Positions 8,914 to 15,589 are shown, numbered from the stretch's first letter. The stretch: 64,000 bases of DNA from an uncultured Lachnospiraceae bacterium (GCA_910588875.1 CAJURT010000005.1:1-64000), one strand, 5' to 3'. The notes: generated by a model from the sequence alone, not told the origin. A program made the numbers and translations.

Positions 8914-8991
8914 TCAACGGACCCTGTTCCCGCATTTCGGGCAGAAAGCCGCATCCGCCCCTATTTTATTTCCGCACTGGCTGCAGAACAT
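8914..8991 (-). CDS. 25-residue zinc-ribbon miniprotein
   Basis: The frame reads MFCSQCGNKIGADAAFC then PKCGNRVR and a stop: two CxxC knuckles (CSQC and CPKC) spaced as in a zinc ribbon, with almost nothing else. Its ATG overlaps the TAA of the upstream membrane-protein frame (TAATG), which suggests translational coupling. Zinc ribbons of this sequence usually form the N-terminus of bacterial membrane proteins. Here the ribbon is separate and last, so it could be a true miniprotein or the displaced end of a frameshifted gene. It would probably bind one zinc ion. Confidence 0.55.
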   Translation of the reverse strand: MFCSQCGNKIGADAAFCPKCGNRVR

Positions 8992-9521
8992 TACGGCATA
9001 CCATCCTGCCCCGCAGGCCGTACCTCTTCCTGCGGTTCTTCTGACAGTTCCACGTTTGACGCCGTCTGTGGCTGCTGCACCGGCTCTCCTGCCTGAGGCT
9101 GTGGATGTACTGGCTGCCCCGTCTGCGGCTGCCACGGGGAGGGCGTTGTCTGCCCAGGCTCCTCTTTTTTCAGGGATATCCCCGTCGTCTTCAGTTGATA
9201 CCTGATGCCGGCTGCCATCACCAGCAGGCCAGCCACTATCGCGAACACGCCGAGGAACGATAAGCAGCCCCCGCATATACCCCCTCCCCAGAAAGCTGTG
9301 GAGATGATTATCCAGGCACACGAGAGATGCAGCCCTATCACCCCGGCGATACAGCCTACAATGACCGCCGGGATGATGACACGGACAATGATATCCGAGC
9401 CCCTGAACAGGGCGATGGAAGCAATGGAGCCCCATGAGAACAGGGCCGCCCGCACGAGCAGCAGGGCCGTCAGGATAAAGCCGTAATCAAAAACTCTATG
9501 AAGACACTCGCTTTTTCCCAC
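8991..9521 (-). CDS. Multi-pass membrane protein, probably out-of-frame continuation of the MORN lipoprotein
   Basis: Three or four hydrophobic segments span roughly residues 15-105, including a Gly/Cys-rich one (WGGGICGGCLSFLG). A Pro/Gln-rich soluble tail follows from about residue 120. The frame opens at a GTG without a visible ribosome-binding site, 52 bp inside the preceding gene. That gene stops in the middle of a hydrophobic stretch (FLITALS) and this frame continues one (ILTALLLVRAAL). A one-base frameshift splitting an originally single protein is therefore likely. The true start is unresolved. Confidence 0.45.
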   Translation of the reverse strand: MGKSECLHRVFDYGFILTALLLVRAALFSWGSIASIALFRGSDIIVRVIIPAVIVGCIAGVIGLHLSCAWIIISTAFWGGGICGGCLSFLGVFAIVAGLLVMAAGIRYQLKTTGISLKKEEPGQTTPSPWQPQTGQPVHPQPQAGEPVQQPQTASNVELSEEPQEEVRPAGQDGMP

Positions 9522-10099
9522 ACTATGCCAATAACGCCGAACAGGATTCCCAGGACCAGGCCCATGGCTACGGCGCCGCCGGTGCCTGCCACGAACAGCC
9601 CGGTGATGCCGCCATTCGCTTCTGCAAATTCTGACGTGTAATAGAAAATTGCCGTCGTCTCCCCTGCCAACACATCATCAGAGAACTGCCCCTTGTAAAC
9701 CCTGCGGTCATAGCCCTGTTCTGCGGCTTCCTCAGCAATATAATAATAAGTCTCTTCGCCGCTCCCGTTCCACTTGCCATCCCGAAACTCACCATCATAT
9801 GTGGTCGAAATAGTTCCGTCCGGGTATTCTACTTTCAGGTTGCCATTTCCCTTCCATTCCCCATAAAAGTAATCCCCGCTGTAAGTCTGTGTGAACGTCT
9901 CCGTTTTCAGAATACATCTGCACTGGCCGTTTTCCCAGTCCCCCGTATACGTGCCGGAATACTCGTTCCCGCTAAGCGAGACATAGGTATAATCATGTAC
10001 GGATGATGTGGCATCCTCTTTTTTGCCGCCGCAGGTAGCCAGCATCACGGCCATTCCCACGACCGCGGCTGACACCCAGATTCTTTTCCTTGTTTGCAT
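9470..10099 (-). CDS. MORN-repeat lipoprotein
   Basis: A 209-residue protein. A signal peptide with lipobox LATC ends near residue 23. MORN-like repeats follow (YSGTYTGDWENGQ, YSGDYFYGEWKGNG, YDGEFRDGKWNGSG, YKGQFSDDV; about 47-150), which form beta-hairpin surfaces for protein or lipid contacts. The last 35 residues are hydrophobic. AAAGGAG lies 9 bp before the ATG. The ATG lies 93 bp downstream of the end of the repeat-A transcription unit (10192-10410). The C-terminus may be truncated by a frameshift (see the overlapping frame to its left). Confidence 0.75.
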   Translation of the reverse strand: MQTRKRIWVSAAVVGMAVMLATCGGKKEDATSSVHDYTYVSLSGNEYSGTYTGDWENGQCRCILKTETFTQTYSGDYFYGEWKGNGNLKVEYPDGTISTTYDGEFRDGKWNGSGEETYYYIAEEAAEQGYDRRVYKGQFSDDVLAGETTAIFYYTSEFAEANGGITGLFVAGTGGAVAMGLVLGILFGVIGIVWEKASVFIEFLITALS

Positions 10100-10191
10100 C
10101 TCTGTTTGCTCCTTTGTCTTATTTTTTCAGAGCAAGCCATATCTGTATATGGTTGTCTCTGCCGTTCCCGCAGGCCTGCCCTGCGGGGCAG

Positions 10192-10375
10192 CAAAAAGCG
10201 GCGCAGGGGTCATCCCTACACCGCTGACAACACATAAAAGCCATCCGCACCCTGGTCTTAACAATCCAAAAGGGCGTGATGACATATAGTGCAGTATTCG
10301 CCGCATAGAAGGTCGTGTCTCCTGCCTGGCTGCGGAAGGTGCCCGCCTCCCACGGCTTTTCTGCTTTCTGCTATC
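10192..10375 (-). ncRNA. Candidate ncRNA or leader, repeat copy A
   Basis: A predicted transcript of about 185 nt from the TTGCAA/TAAAAT promoter to a terminator-like hairpin whose arms start AGCGG and end CCGCT (10197-10225) followed by five T. It contains a GGGAGG-to-CCTTCC hairpin and the motif GCAGGAGACACGACCT. All are shared with copy B at 14.85-15.04 kb. An alternative reading is a 41-codon Cys-rich ORF (10119-10244) whose first 17 codons resemble one in copy B with a frame-preserving 3-nt indel. No known RNA family was recognised. Confidence 0.5.
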
Positions 10376-10381
10376 TCTATC

Positions 10382-10410
10382 ATTTTACATTAAGAGAGGA
10401 AAGATTGCAA
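10382..10410 (-). promoter_or_regulatory. Promoter of repeat copy A
   Basis: On the minus strand TTGCAA (10405-10410) and TAAAAT (10382-10387) are spaced by 17 bp. Hexamers and spacing are identical in copy B. Confidence 0.65.
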
Positions 10411-10521
10411 TAAAATTAACACGTGCCGTGCCTTTGATATTATCCCGTGCCGGGGGGCGATCTCTGACAGGCACCACTTGATTCCCATACAGTTATCCTG
10501 CGCATGACGTTTTCCTCCCGT

Positions 10522-10725
10522 TCACCAGACATCCCGGAATGGGACAAACGTGGCCTCCGCCTTGACGGGCATATCCGGCTCCCCGTAAAAATCATTTCCG
10601 CTTTTGGTGCAGATGTCCAGACGGCCTGCGCAGGGAGCGGCATCTACATAGAGTCTGCCGTTGCTGTCTTTATACACGGGTCTGCTCCAGTCATCCCTGC
10701 CCAAATACGTAAGTATCAGCTTCAT
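10522..10725 (-). CDS. Small conserved mobile-element protein, unknown function
   Basis: A 67-residue protein with a strong ribosome-binding site (AGGAGGTGG, about 9 bp before ATG). It has the pattern LTYLGRDDWSRPVYKD, then GRLYVDAAP, then CTKSGNDFYGEPD, which I associate with small orphan proteins of Lachnospiraceae integrative elements. No domain function is known to me. It may fold as a small beta protein. Upstream a GCCCGGC/GCCGGGC hairpin (10758-10775) lies in its leader. Confidence 0.7.
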   Translation of the reverse strand: MKLILTYLGRDDWSRPVYKDSNGRLYVDAAPCAGRLDICTKSGNDFYGEPDMPVKAEATFVPFRDVW

Positions 10726-10739
10726 TTTATATCCACCTC

Positions 10740-11922
10740 CTGTTCCTTCCCCAGTCGGCCCGGCACGGGCCGGGCTGTAATCAGTTTGATATCCATTGTT
10801 CTATCTCAGGATATCCTCCGGCCGCTTCAGCTGCCGGGATACTTTTTTCCTCGTATTGCTGCCGGATGGCCTCTGGTGGGCTTCAGCCCGCCACGAAACC
10901 CGTGCCATCCCACGTAGGGCACCCCGCAGGGGCAAGGCAGGTGGCACACCTGCCGCAGTAAGAGCCGCGAGCGCAGCGAGGGGTGGCTGCAGCGTAGCGG
11001 AGGCCGGGGGTGTCGGCTGTGCCGACCGCATGGTGGGGAGGATGCTCCAGCATTGTCCCCGCCATGTGCCACCCCCTCTTATGTCCTTTTATCCCCTATG
11101 AGACAAAATTGCAACAACCATCATCGAATAGGGTGGAAGCCTACGGCATCAGCGGTTGCAGCAGTGACCCTGGAAGCAGTTTTTGAGGGTACTTTCAGGG
11201 TACCTGGGGTCACACCGCCGCGGCGCCTGTTGGTGCCGTAGGGGCACTCGGGACCCTGGAAGGGGGTGCTTGTGACACGCAGGGTACCTGCCTGTTTGAC
11301 GGCTCTTGTAGCCGTCCCGTCTCCTGTGCGGCTTGTCCGGAGGCAGGCCCTGTGGGCGGTCCGGTGCGGCAGGTGCCGCCTCCACACAAGGAGGGTCTGA
11401 CACACGGTGACACACCAAGGCAGGGCGCGGAAGCCTGGATACTGCCACCATGCGGTGCGTCTGCCGGGGGAGGGGATGCAGGCACCCAAAAGGACGGAGC
11501 CCTTGTGGCGACGGCGGGTGCCTGGCTCTCCCGGGGAAGCCGTCCCTCCCTGTCAGGGAGCCGGATATATGTGCGGCTCCCCTGGAACGGCTGCGCTTGT
11601 CGCAGACGGCCAGGCGGAACCCTCATGGCTCTCTTACAGTCTGGGGGCAGATACCCGTGTAAAAACCAGTCCATCTGGAGAACACAAAAAGGCCGGTTTC
11701 AAAAAAAACCTAGCCCACTCGGAGACCCATTTTCGGGAAAGTGGACTGCCCTTGCAGTCTCCTGGGAAGGCCGATGGCCGCAAAAAAATACGGCTCCCAG
11801 GACAATGCCCACGGGAACCGTCAGCCATAGTAAGCGTCCAGAAAAGGGGCCGTCTGGAGGCTAAAAAGCATCTGAAATATACGATATCGCAAGAAAAGCA
11901 GGGAAGATTATAGCAAACAGGA
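10740..11922. other. GC-rich, hairpin-dense region without a convincing gene
   Basis: Open frames exist on both strands but none has a ribosome-binding site with protein-like composition; they arise from high GC. Instead there are many perfect inverted repeats: 10875-10892, 10936-10954 (GGCAGGTG/CACCTGCC), 11012-11026 (GTCGGC/GCCGAC), 11029-11066 (an 11-bp stem enclosing ATGCT/AGCAT), 11298-11316 (GACGGCT/AGCCGTC), 11554-11584 and 11591-11605. CAGGGTACCTG occurs twice (11196-11206, 11280-11290). From 11.65 kb the sequence turns A-rich. It may be a structured RNA, an origin or transfer region, or debris. Confidence 0.45.
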
Positions 11923-11951
11923 TTGAAATCCCTGTCGAAAAATGGTAGTAT
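11923..11951 (+). promoter_or_regulatory. Promoter of the type I toxin mRNA
   Basis: TTGAAA (11923-11928) and TAGTAT (11946-11951) are spaced by 17 bp. This predicts an mRNA start near 11958, about 105 nt before the toxin start codon. Confidence 0.6.
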
Positions 11952-11980
11952 CTCTTTAGGACTACCAGGATGGTAGGCGG

Positions 11981-12057
11981 TTAGCCCTCTACGGAGGGAC
12001 TGTGACCCTCCGATCACATAGAAACCTGCTTGCAGGAATCTGGGAAAGGAGGGCTAA
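11981..12057 (+). promoter_or_regulatory. Toxin mRNA leader with anti-Shine-Dalgarno
   Basis: TTAGCCCTC (11981-11989) is perfectly complementary to GAGGGCTAA (12049-12057), which overlaps the toxin ribosome-binding site AAGGAGGG (12046-12053). The pairing would hide the site in the full-length mRNA, a common control in type I toxin systems. A smaller hairpin ACCTGC-TTGCAGG lies between. Confidence 0.65.
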
Positions 12058-12061
12058 GTGG

Positions 12062-12166
12062 ATGTTGACGATTGAAGGATTGATAGCAGTACTCAGCCTC
12101 GTGCTGACCACGTTCGGTCTTGGATACGCCATCGGAAGCAAGGATAATCATAAAACACAGAAATAG
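12062..12166 (+). CDS. Holin-like type I toxin peptide
   Basis: A 34-residue peptide: a short N-terminus, one transmembrane segment (residues 4-24, with GLIAVLSLVLTTFGLGYAI) and a charged tail SKDNHKTQK. This matches the 'putative holin-like toxin' class of Firmicute type I systems, whose overexpressed peptide damages the membrane. AAAGGAGG lies 10 bp upstream of the ATG. A convergent antisense RNA promoter sits downstream. It is too short for routine gene calling. Toxicity is inferred from size, topology and context only. Confidence 0.75.
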   Translation: MLTIEGLIAVLSLVLTTFGLGYAIGSKDNHKTQK

Positions 12167-12277
12167 CCGCCCAACCCTGCTAAAGTGAAGCGGCTATTCT
12201 GTATTATACATTTTAAACGGGCTAACCGTCTATCGGTAGTTCCAGGGGGCATCTGTTACCAACAGGTGCCTCTCTTT
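12163..12277 (-). ncRNA. Antisense RNA (type I antitoxin) of the holin-like toxin
   Basis: The TTGAAC/TATCCT promoter should start a minus-strand RNA near 12277. It covers the 3' UTR of the toxin mRNA and ends at the hairpin AATAGCCGC/GCGGCTATT around 12163-12195, giving roughly 115 nt. Base pairing with the toxin mRNA 3' region would promote decay or block translation, as in the txpA/RatA-type systems. Confidence 0.6.
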
Positions 12278-12280
12278 ATT
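12248..12280 (+). terminator. Terminator of the toxin mRNA
   Basis: GGCATCTGTT (12248-12257) pairs with AACAGGTGCC (12261-12270), 10 bp around a 3-nt loop, and is followed by TCTCTTTATTT. Confidence 0.75.
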
Positions 12281-12283
12281 TAA

Positions 12284-12312
12284 AGGATAGCATAACCTAT
12301 AGGAAAGTTCAA
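12284..12312 (-). promoter_or_regulatory. Promoter of the antisense RNA
   Basis: On the minus strand TTGAAC (12307-12312) and TATCCT (12284-12289) are spaced by 17 bp. Confidence 0.6.
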
Positions 12313-12382
12313 GGAGAATTTTGCATATCCATGATTTCGGGTTGGGGTTCTATCCTATGCGTCTGTTCCCCTGCCGCCATGC

Positions 12383-12697
12383 CTATGGCCGTATGCTGAG
12401 GGGATTCTGTCTCCACTCTGCCGCACATTCCCGGCACAGGGTCTTCACCCATCCCTGGCTGTTCTCTACCTCGTTCCCGGGCCTGCCGCACCGCTCGCAG
12501 ACATGGGCACTGTGTTCCTCGATCTCCAGCAGGATGTCTGTTGCCTTGTTCGGTTCCGGCTCTACGTCAAGCCGCAGCGTGCCGTATTTCTCGTATACGG
12601 CCCGGACCCTGACGTTCATCTGCCCCAGGCGTTCCACGGCTTCATCGGCCAGCGGCCACCAGCCCCTGCCGACGGGGTATCTTATCTTGTCGCCCAT
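12383..12697 (-). CDS. Small protein with a CxxC-CxxC zinc-binding segment
   Basis: A 104-residue cytoplasmic protein. Residues 1-65 are a mixed alpha/beta region (IRYPVGRGWWPLADEA, LRLDVEPEPNKATD). The C-terminal part has CERC and, 16-20 residues on, CREC, which probably bind zinc. I know similar sequences only as uncharacterised island genes. AAGGAG lies 10 bp before the ATG. It follows the VbhA-like gene by 23 bp and is likely in the same operon. The function is unknown; a nucleic-acid or protein-binding accessory role is conceivable. Confidence 0.65.
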   Translation of the reverse strand: MGDKIRYPVGRGWWPLADEAVERLGQMNVRVRAVYEKYGTLRLDVEPEPNKATDILLEIEEHSAHVCERCGRPGNEVENSQGWVKTLCRECAAEWRQNPLSIRP

Positions 12698-12720
12698 CTC
12701 GTTGTCTCCTTATATGATGC

Positions 12721-12918
12721 TCATTTCTTGTGCCTCGCTATGATTTCCTGTATCACCTGTTCGCTCGTCTTTTCCCCGCGGGCCACCGCTTCTGCGTCAC
12801 GGATGCATTGTTCTGTTGGATACATGCCGCTCAGAGCCAGGTTGGCGGCTGCCTGTACGATAGCTTTTCTATCTTCATATGGGATATTGGGGTCCAGCTT
12901 TATTGTTTTTGTGGTCAT
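12721..12918 (-). CDS. VbhA-like antitoxin domain protein
   Basis: A 65-residue helical protein. The C-terminal two thirds (SGMYPTEQCIRDAEAVARGE, then TSEQVIQEI) fits the antitoxin VbhA domain, which in Fic toxin systems inserts an inhibitory helix into the Fic active site. The classical inhibitory [S/T]xxxE[G/N] motif is not evident; the matching position reads NLALSG. No Fic gene lies in the window. The closest reading is an orphan antitoxin-like island gene. GAGAGGAAA is 8-9 bp upstream of the ATG. Confidence 0.6.
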   Translation of the reverse strand: MTTKTIKLDPNIPYEDRKAIVQAAANLALSGMYPTEQCIRDAEAVARGEKTSEQVIQEIIARHKK

Positions 12919-13121
12919 TATATTTGGTTTCCTCTCTGTGATTGTCTATATTATTGTATCATTTTCATGCTGTTTTTTCCAGCGCTTTGCGGGATACCGG
13001 TTGCACCTGTGGTAACAGGTGGCGTAAAACAGGCTATTCTACCCATCACCTGGTCACAAGGCCTGTAGCAAACCATGTCTCGTTAAGGCCTATGAACTAC
13101 ATCCTGTTGCAGCAATCCTGT

Positions 13122-13175
13122 AAAAAAATAAGGCATCTGCCGTTGCCCCTTACGGAACTCTGGCAGATGCCTTTT
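13122..13175. terminator. Terminator of the transglutaminase pseudogene
   Basis: AGGCATCTGCC (13131-13141) and GGCAGATGCCT (13162-13172) are a perfect 11-bp stem. On the minus strand a TTATTTTTTT tract follows; on the plus strand CTTTTG. Confidence 0.85.
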
Positions 13176-13181
13176 GTGGTG

Positions 13182-14490
13182 TCAGCGGGTGTGGATGCAG
13201 TCGTGGCAGTAGCCGTCCTGTCGGAAGCTGGCACACATAAGAGACTCGTTTGCATTTTCAATGCTGTCAAAGCGGTTTGCCTCAGCTTTTGGCAGGAACC
13301 CATTGTAGCAAATGGTTATACCCCCGCTCACATCGGTGACATCTTCCTTGTAGGTATGACAACAGATATCTGTGGTAAGGTCGGCCTCATACCACTGGCC
13401 GTCAAGTCAGATGATATTCCAGGTATGACCGTCGTTTTCGAAGGAACCACAGGGGATATCCAACTCACGGCACATGATAGCATAGATGTTTACGAAATCC
13501 TGGCACACGCCCGTATGAGTATTGTAGACGGCTCAGGTCCCTGTGAAGTCGTTGTAGTACCCTGCACGCCACTGTTTGCATACGCGGGTTTTATAGGTAT
13601 CGTACGCCAGGTTCTGGGTCATCCAGTCGTGGAGCATGATGGCCTTGACGCTGTCCGCCAGGGTATCATCGGTCACAATCTCATGAGCCTTCTCACGCCA
13701 GAGGTCGATGTCACAACGGGCGGTGAAGTTGGGGTCTTTGGAGAGTACCAGATAGGCGATGTCCTGCTTGTCTACGGACAGGCTCTTCTCAGGCGTCACA
13801 TTATAGCTTTCTGCAATTTCTTTGATGCGGGCAGGCTTTTCGATGTAGCCCAGGATGGTCTCGTCAGAAATCGTGTCGTATGCATACTCGGCGATATAGA
13901 CTTCGCCGTCGTTGACATAGAGGAGCACCTCAAATTTCACGCCATTGTCAAACTCCGCCACGAGGCAGAACAGGCCGTTGTCTTGGCTCACCAGGTCGAA
14001 CTGGTAGTCTTTGGTGAAAGAGGCAGTCCTTATATCCACCCATTTTTTAGTATCCAGACTCCACGCTGGTCCACTCGATACTGAGTTCCTGGTTCAGGTG
14101 ATTGTAGGCACGGTAGGTCACTACGGTGCCCTCAGTGTTGACGGTCAGTCCGTAATACAGTTCGAAGGGCATGTTCTTGTAGTGCTCCGGGTCAAGGGTG
14201 GCGCCGGTGGAGCCGGACTTTTTGAAGTTATAGAGTTTGAAGCCGTTGGTCTCTATGATAGTGGTGTCCGTAATTTTGACGCCGGGCATGCCGTTGAGGT
14301 TGTTGTCGTTGTAATATACAGGCTCGTCAGCAGGCTCTGTGGCAGGCTCCTGAATGGATTCCTGCTCCGTCTCCTGGACGGACGCCTGGATGGGTTCCGG
14401 TGCCTCAGTAGCCTTGATGGCCTCAGTGGTCTTCGGATAAGTATATTCAGTTGTAGTTGTGTATGTGCTTTCGACAGGCTCTTCGGTCAC
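13182..14490 (-). pseudogene. Secreted transglutaminase-like protein, broken
   Basis: The reconstructed protein has a Thr/Glu/Pro-rich stalk (14490 down to about 14330), a beta-rich domain and a transglutaminase-like domain. The catalytic triad is visible: Cys in HTGVCQDF, His in DGHTWN and Asp in WYEADL. Lesions: a one-base shift in an A6 run around 14042-14048 that creates a TAA, and two in-frame TGA codons at 13533-13535 and 13407-13409, both where Trp is expected. No signal peptide or ATG with a ribosome-binding site is found upstream of 14490. As written the gene cannot give a full product unless TGA is read through. Confidence 0.75.
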
Positions 14491-14849
14491 GTCGGCGGGG
14501 TGATTTGATTTATGCCCGCCAAAAGAGACTGGACTGTTGAGGCAGACAGGGACCTGCCCCGGCAGGGACCGTCCGGTAAGATGCGGTGTTGTGGCTGAAA
14601 CAAAGGGTGCATCACATACCGTCAGGGTCTTTTGGAAAAGTGTTGATTTATGAGGAAAAAAAATATGCTGCTCTCCCGTTGCCGATCACATACAACGAGA
14701 GGCAGCATAGCGGTAGCTGCGGTGCCCTGTTGCCCGGGCTGCGGATTTGAACCATAAATATATATCATTGTTGTCTGTCTCCCATCGGTTCGGCCTCTGG
14801 GGGAGCAGGGCTGACGCCCCGGCCCCCATAGACATCCCCGACGAGACAA

Positions 14850-15043
14850 CAAAAGCGGCGCAGGGCCTGGAATCTCTACACCGCTGACAACACACAAAAG
14901 CCATCTTAACCCCTTGCTAACCAAAACAAAAAAGGGTATAATGACGTTGGGTGCAATATTTTGCTGTGTGGGAGGTCGTGTCTCCTGCATAGGGCCGTGG
15001 GAGGTGCCCGCCTCCCGCGTCCTGCCTGTTTTTTGTTATCTCA
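14850..15043 (-). ncRNA. Candidate ncRNA or leader, repeat copy B
   Basis: A second copy of the unit at 10.2-10.4 kb, in the same orientation. It shares GGGAGG-loop-CCTCCC, GCAGGAGACACGACCTCC, GATGGCTTTT and TGTTGTCAGCGGTGTAG, and ends in an AGCGG...CCGCT hairpin (14854-14885) plus TTTTG. The predicted length is about 190 nt. In the alternative coding view a 72-codon frame (14686-14904) starts MAFVCCQRCRDSRPCAAF, matching copy A's MAFMCCQRCRD-PCAAF, then diverges. It lies upstream of the transglutaminase pseudogene. Confidence 0.5.
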
Positions 15044-15049
15044 TTCCTT

Positions 15050-15078
15050 ATTTTACAACATGATAGGCCAGATTGCAA
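15050..15078 (-). promoter_or_regulatory. Promoter of repeat copy B
   Basis: TTGCAA (15073-15078) and TAAAAT (15050-15055) on the minus strand, 17 bp apart, as in copy A although the spacers differ in sequence. Confidence 0.65.
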
Positions 15079-15087
15079 GCGTCATTG

Positions 15088-15118
15088 ACACGGTTCGTCA
15101 GCTCGGACCGTGTTTTTT
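15088..15118 (+). terminator. Plus-strand intrinsic terminator without an obvious upstream gene
   Basis: ACACGGT (15088-15094) and ACCGTGT (15107-15113) form a 7-bp stem followed by a T run. No plus-strand gene was found upstream. Confidence 0.55.
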
Positions 15119-15333
15119 ATGCAGATATGCGCTTTTTGTCGCCGGATCGGGCGGGGGCCTCGGCCCGGCGCCTGCTGTCAGATACCGGGGAGCCTTATAA
15201 TACATGGGAATCACCTTCTTTCAGATGGTTTGGAAAACGGGGATGCAGTGTGAGACGGGGGACGGGGAAGAAGCTGAGAGCCGGACCCCGTTATCCCGTC
15301 AGGCGGCATACACTGGGAAGACAGTGGGGAAAG

Positions 15334-15589
15334 TGTCACAACGGAATCCCCTTATATACCAGGGGATTTTACACGGAAACAGTCCTTGTGACATTGTTAC
15401 ACTTTTTTTCCGAAACTCTTTTTTATTGATACGCACTTAAGATACAGGGGATATATAGGGTGTTTTACAGGATTTTCTGAAAAAAACTTCCACATCTGTC
15501 ACAAATCGTTTCCAGCCCTACATCATCTCGGGTCCCGGCTGTGACATTTCTTATTTTATAACCGTCACATGTGACATTTTTCTGTCACA
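15334..15589. repeat. Cluster of TGTCACA/TGTGACA heptamers (possible iterons or centromere)
   Basis: Exact heptamers occur at 15334-15340, 15387-15393, 15497-15503, 15540-15546, 15570-15576 and 15583-15589, in alternating orientation, plus a near copy CGTCACA at 15563. Two of them form the perfect palindrome GTCACATGTGAC (15564-15575). The segment also has AATCCCC/GGGGATT arms (15345-15369) and an AT-rich core. It lies directly beyond the last gene of the ParB block, a fitting place for ParB or replication-initiator binding; that role is inferred. Confidence 0.55.

Noticed and set aside
10796..11913. Several overlapping frames of 60-170 codons on both strands
   Set aside because: None has a convincing start or protein-like composition; all result from the GC content and inverted repeats of this region.
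10740..11922. Group II intron in the GC-rich island region
   Set aside because: No 5' GTGCG start, no recognisable domain V and no reverse-transcriptase frame were found.
13407..13535. Genetic-code change (TGA read as Trp) in the window
   Set aside because: TGA is used as a normal stop in many neighbouring genes and TGG codes Trp in the same gene, so nonsense mutation is the simpler explanation.
12942..14084. 380-codon plus-strand frame opposite the transglutaminase pseudogene
   Set aside because: It is longer than the sense frames only because the sense gene has acquired stops. The minus-strand frame carries the transglutaminase Cys/His/Asp motifs and ends at a proper terminator.
15204..15440. 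78-codon frame starting MGITFFQMVW
   Set aside because: No ribosome-binding site, and it runs through the inverted repeats and the heptamer cluster.
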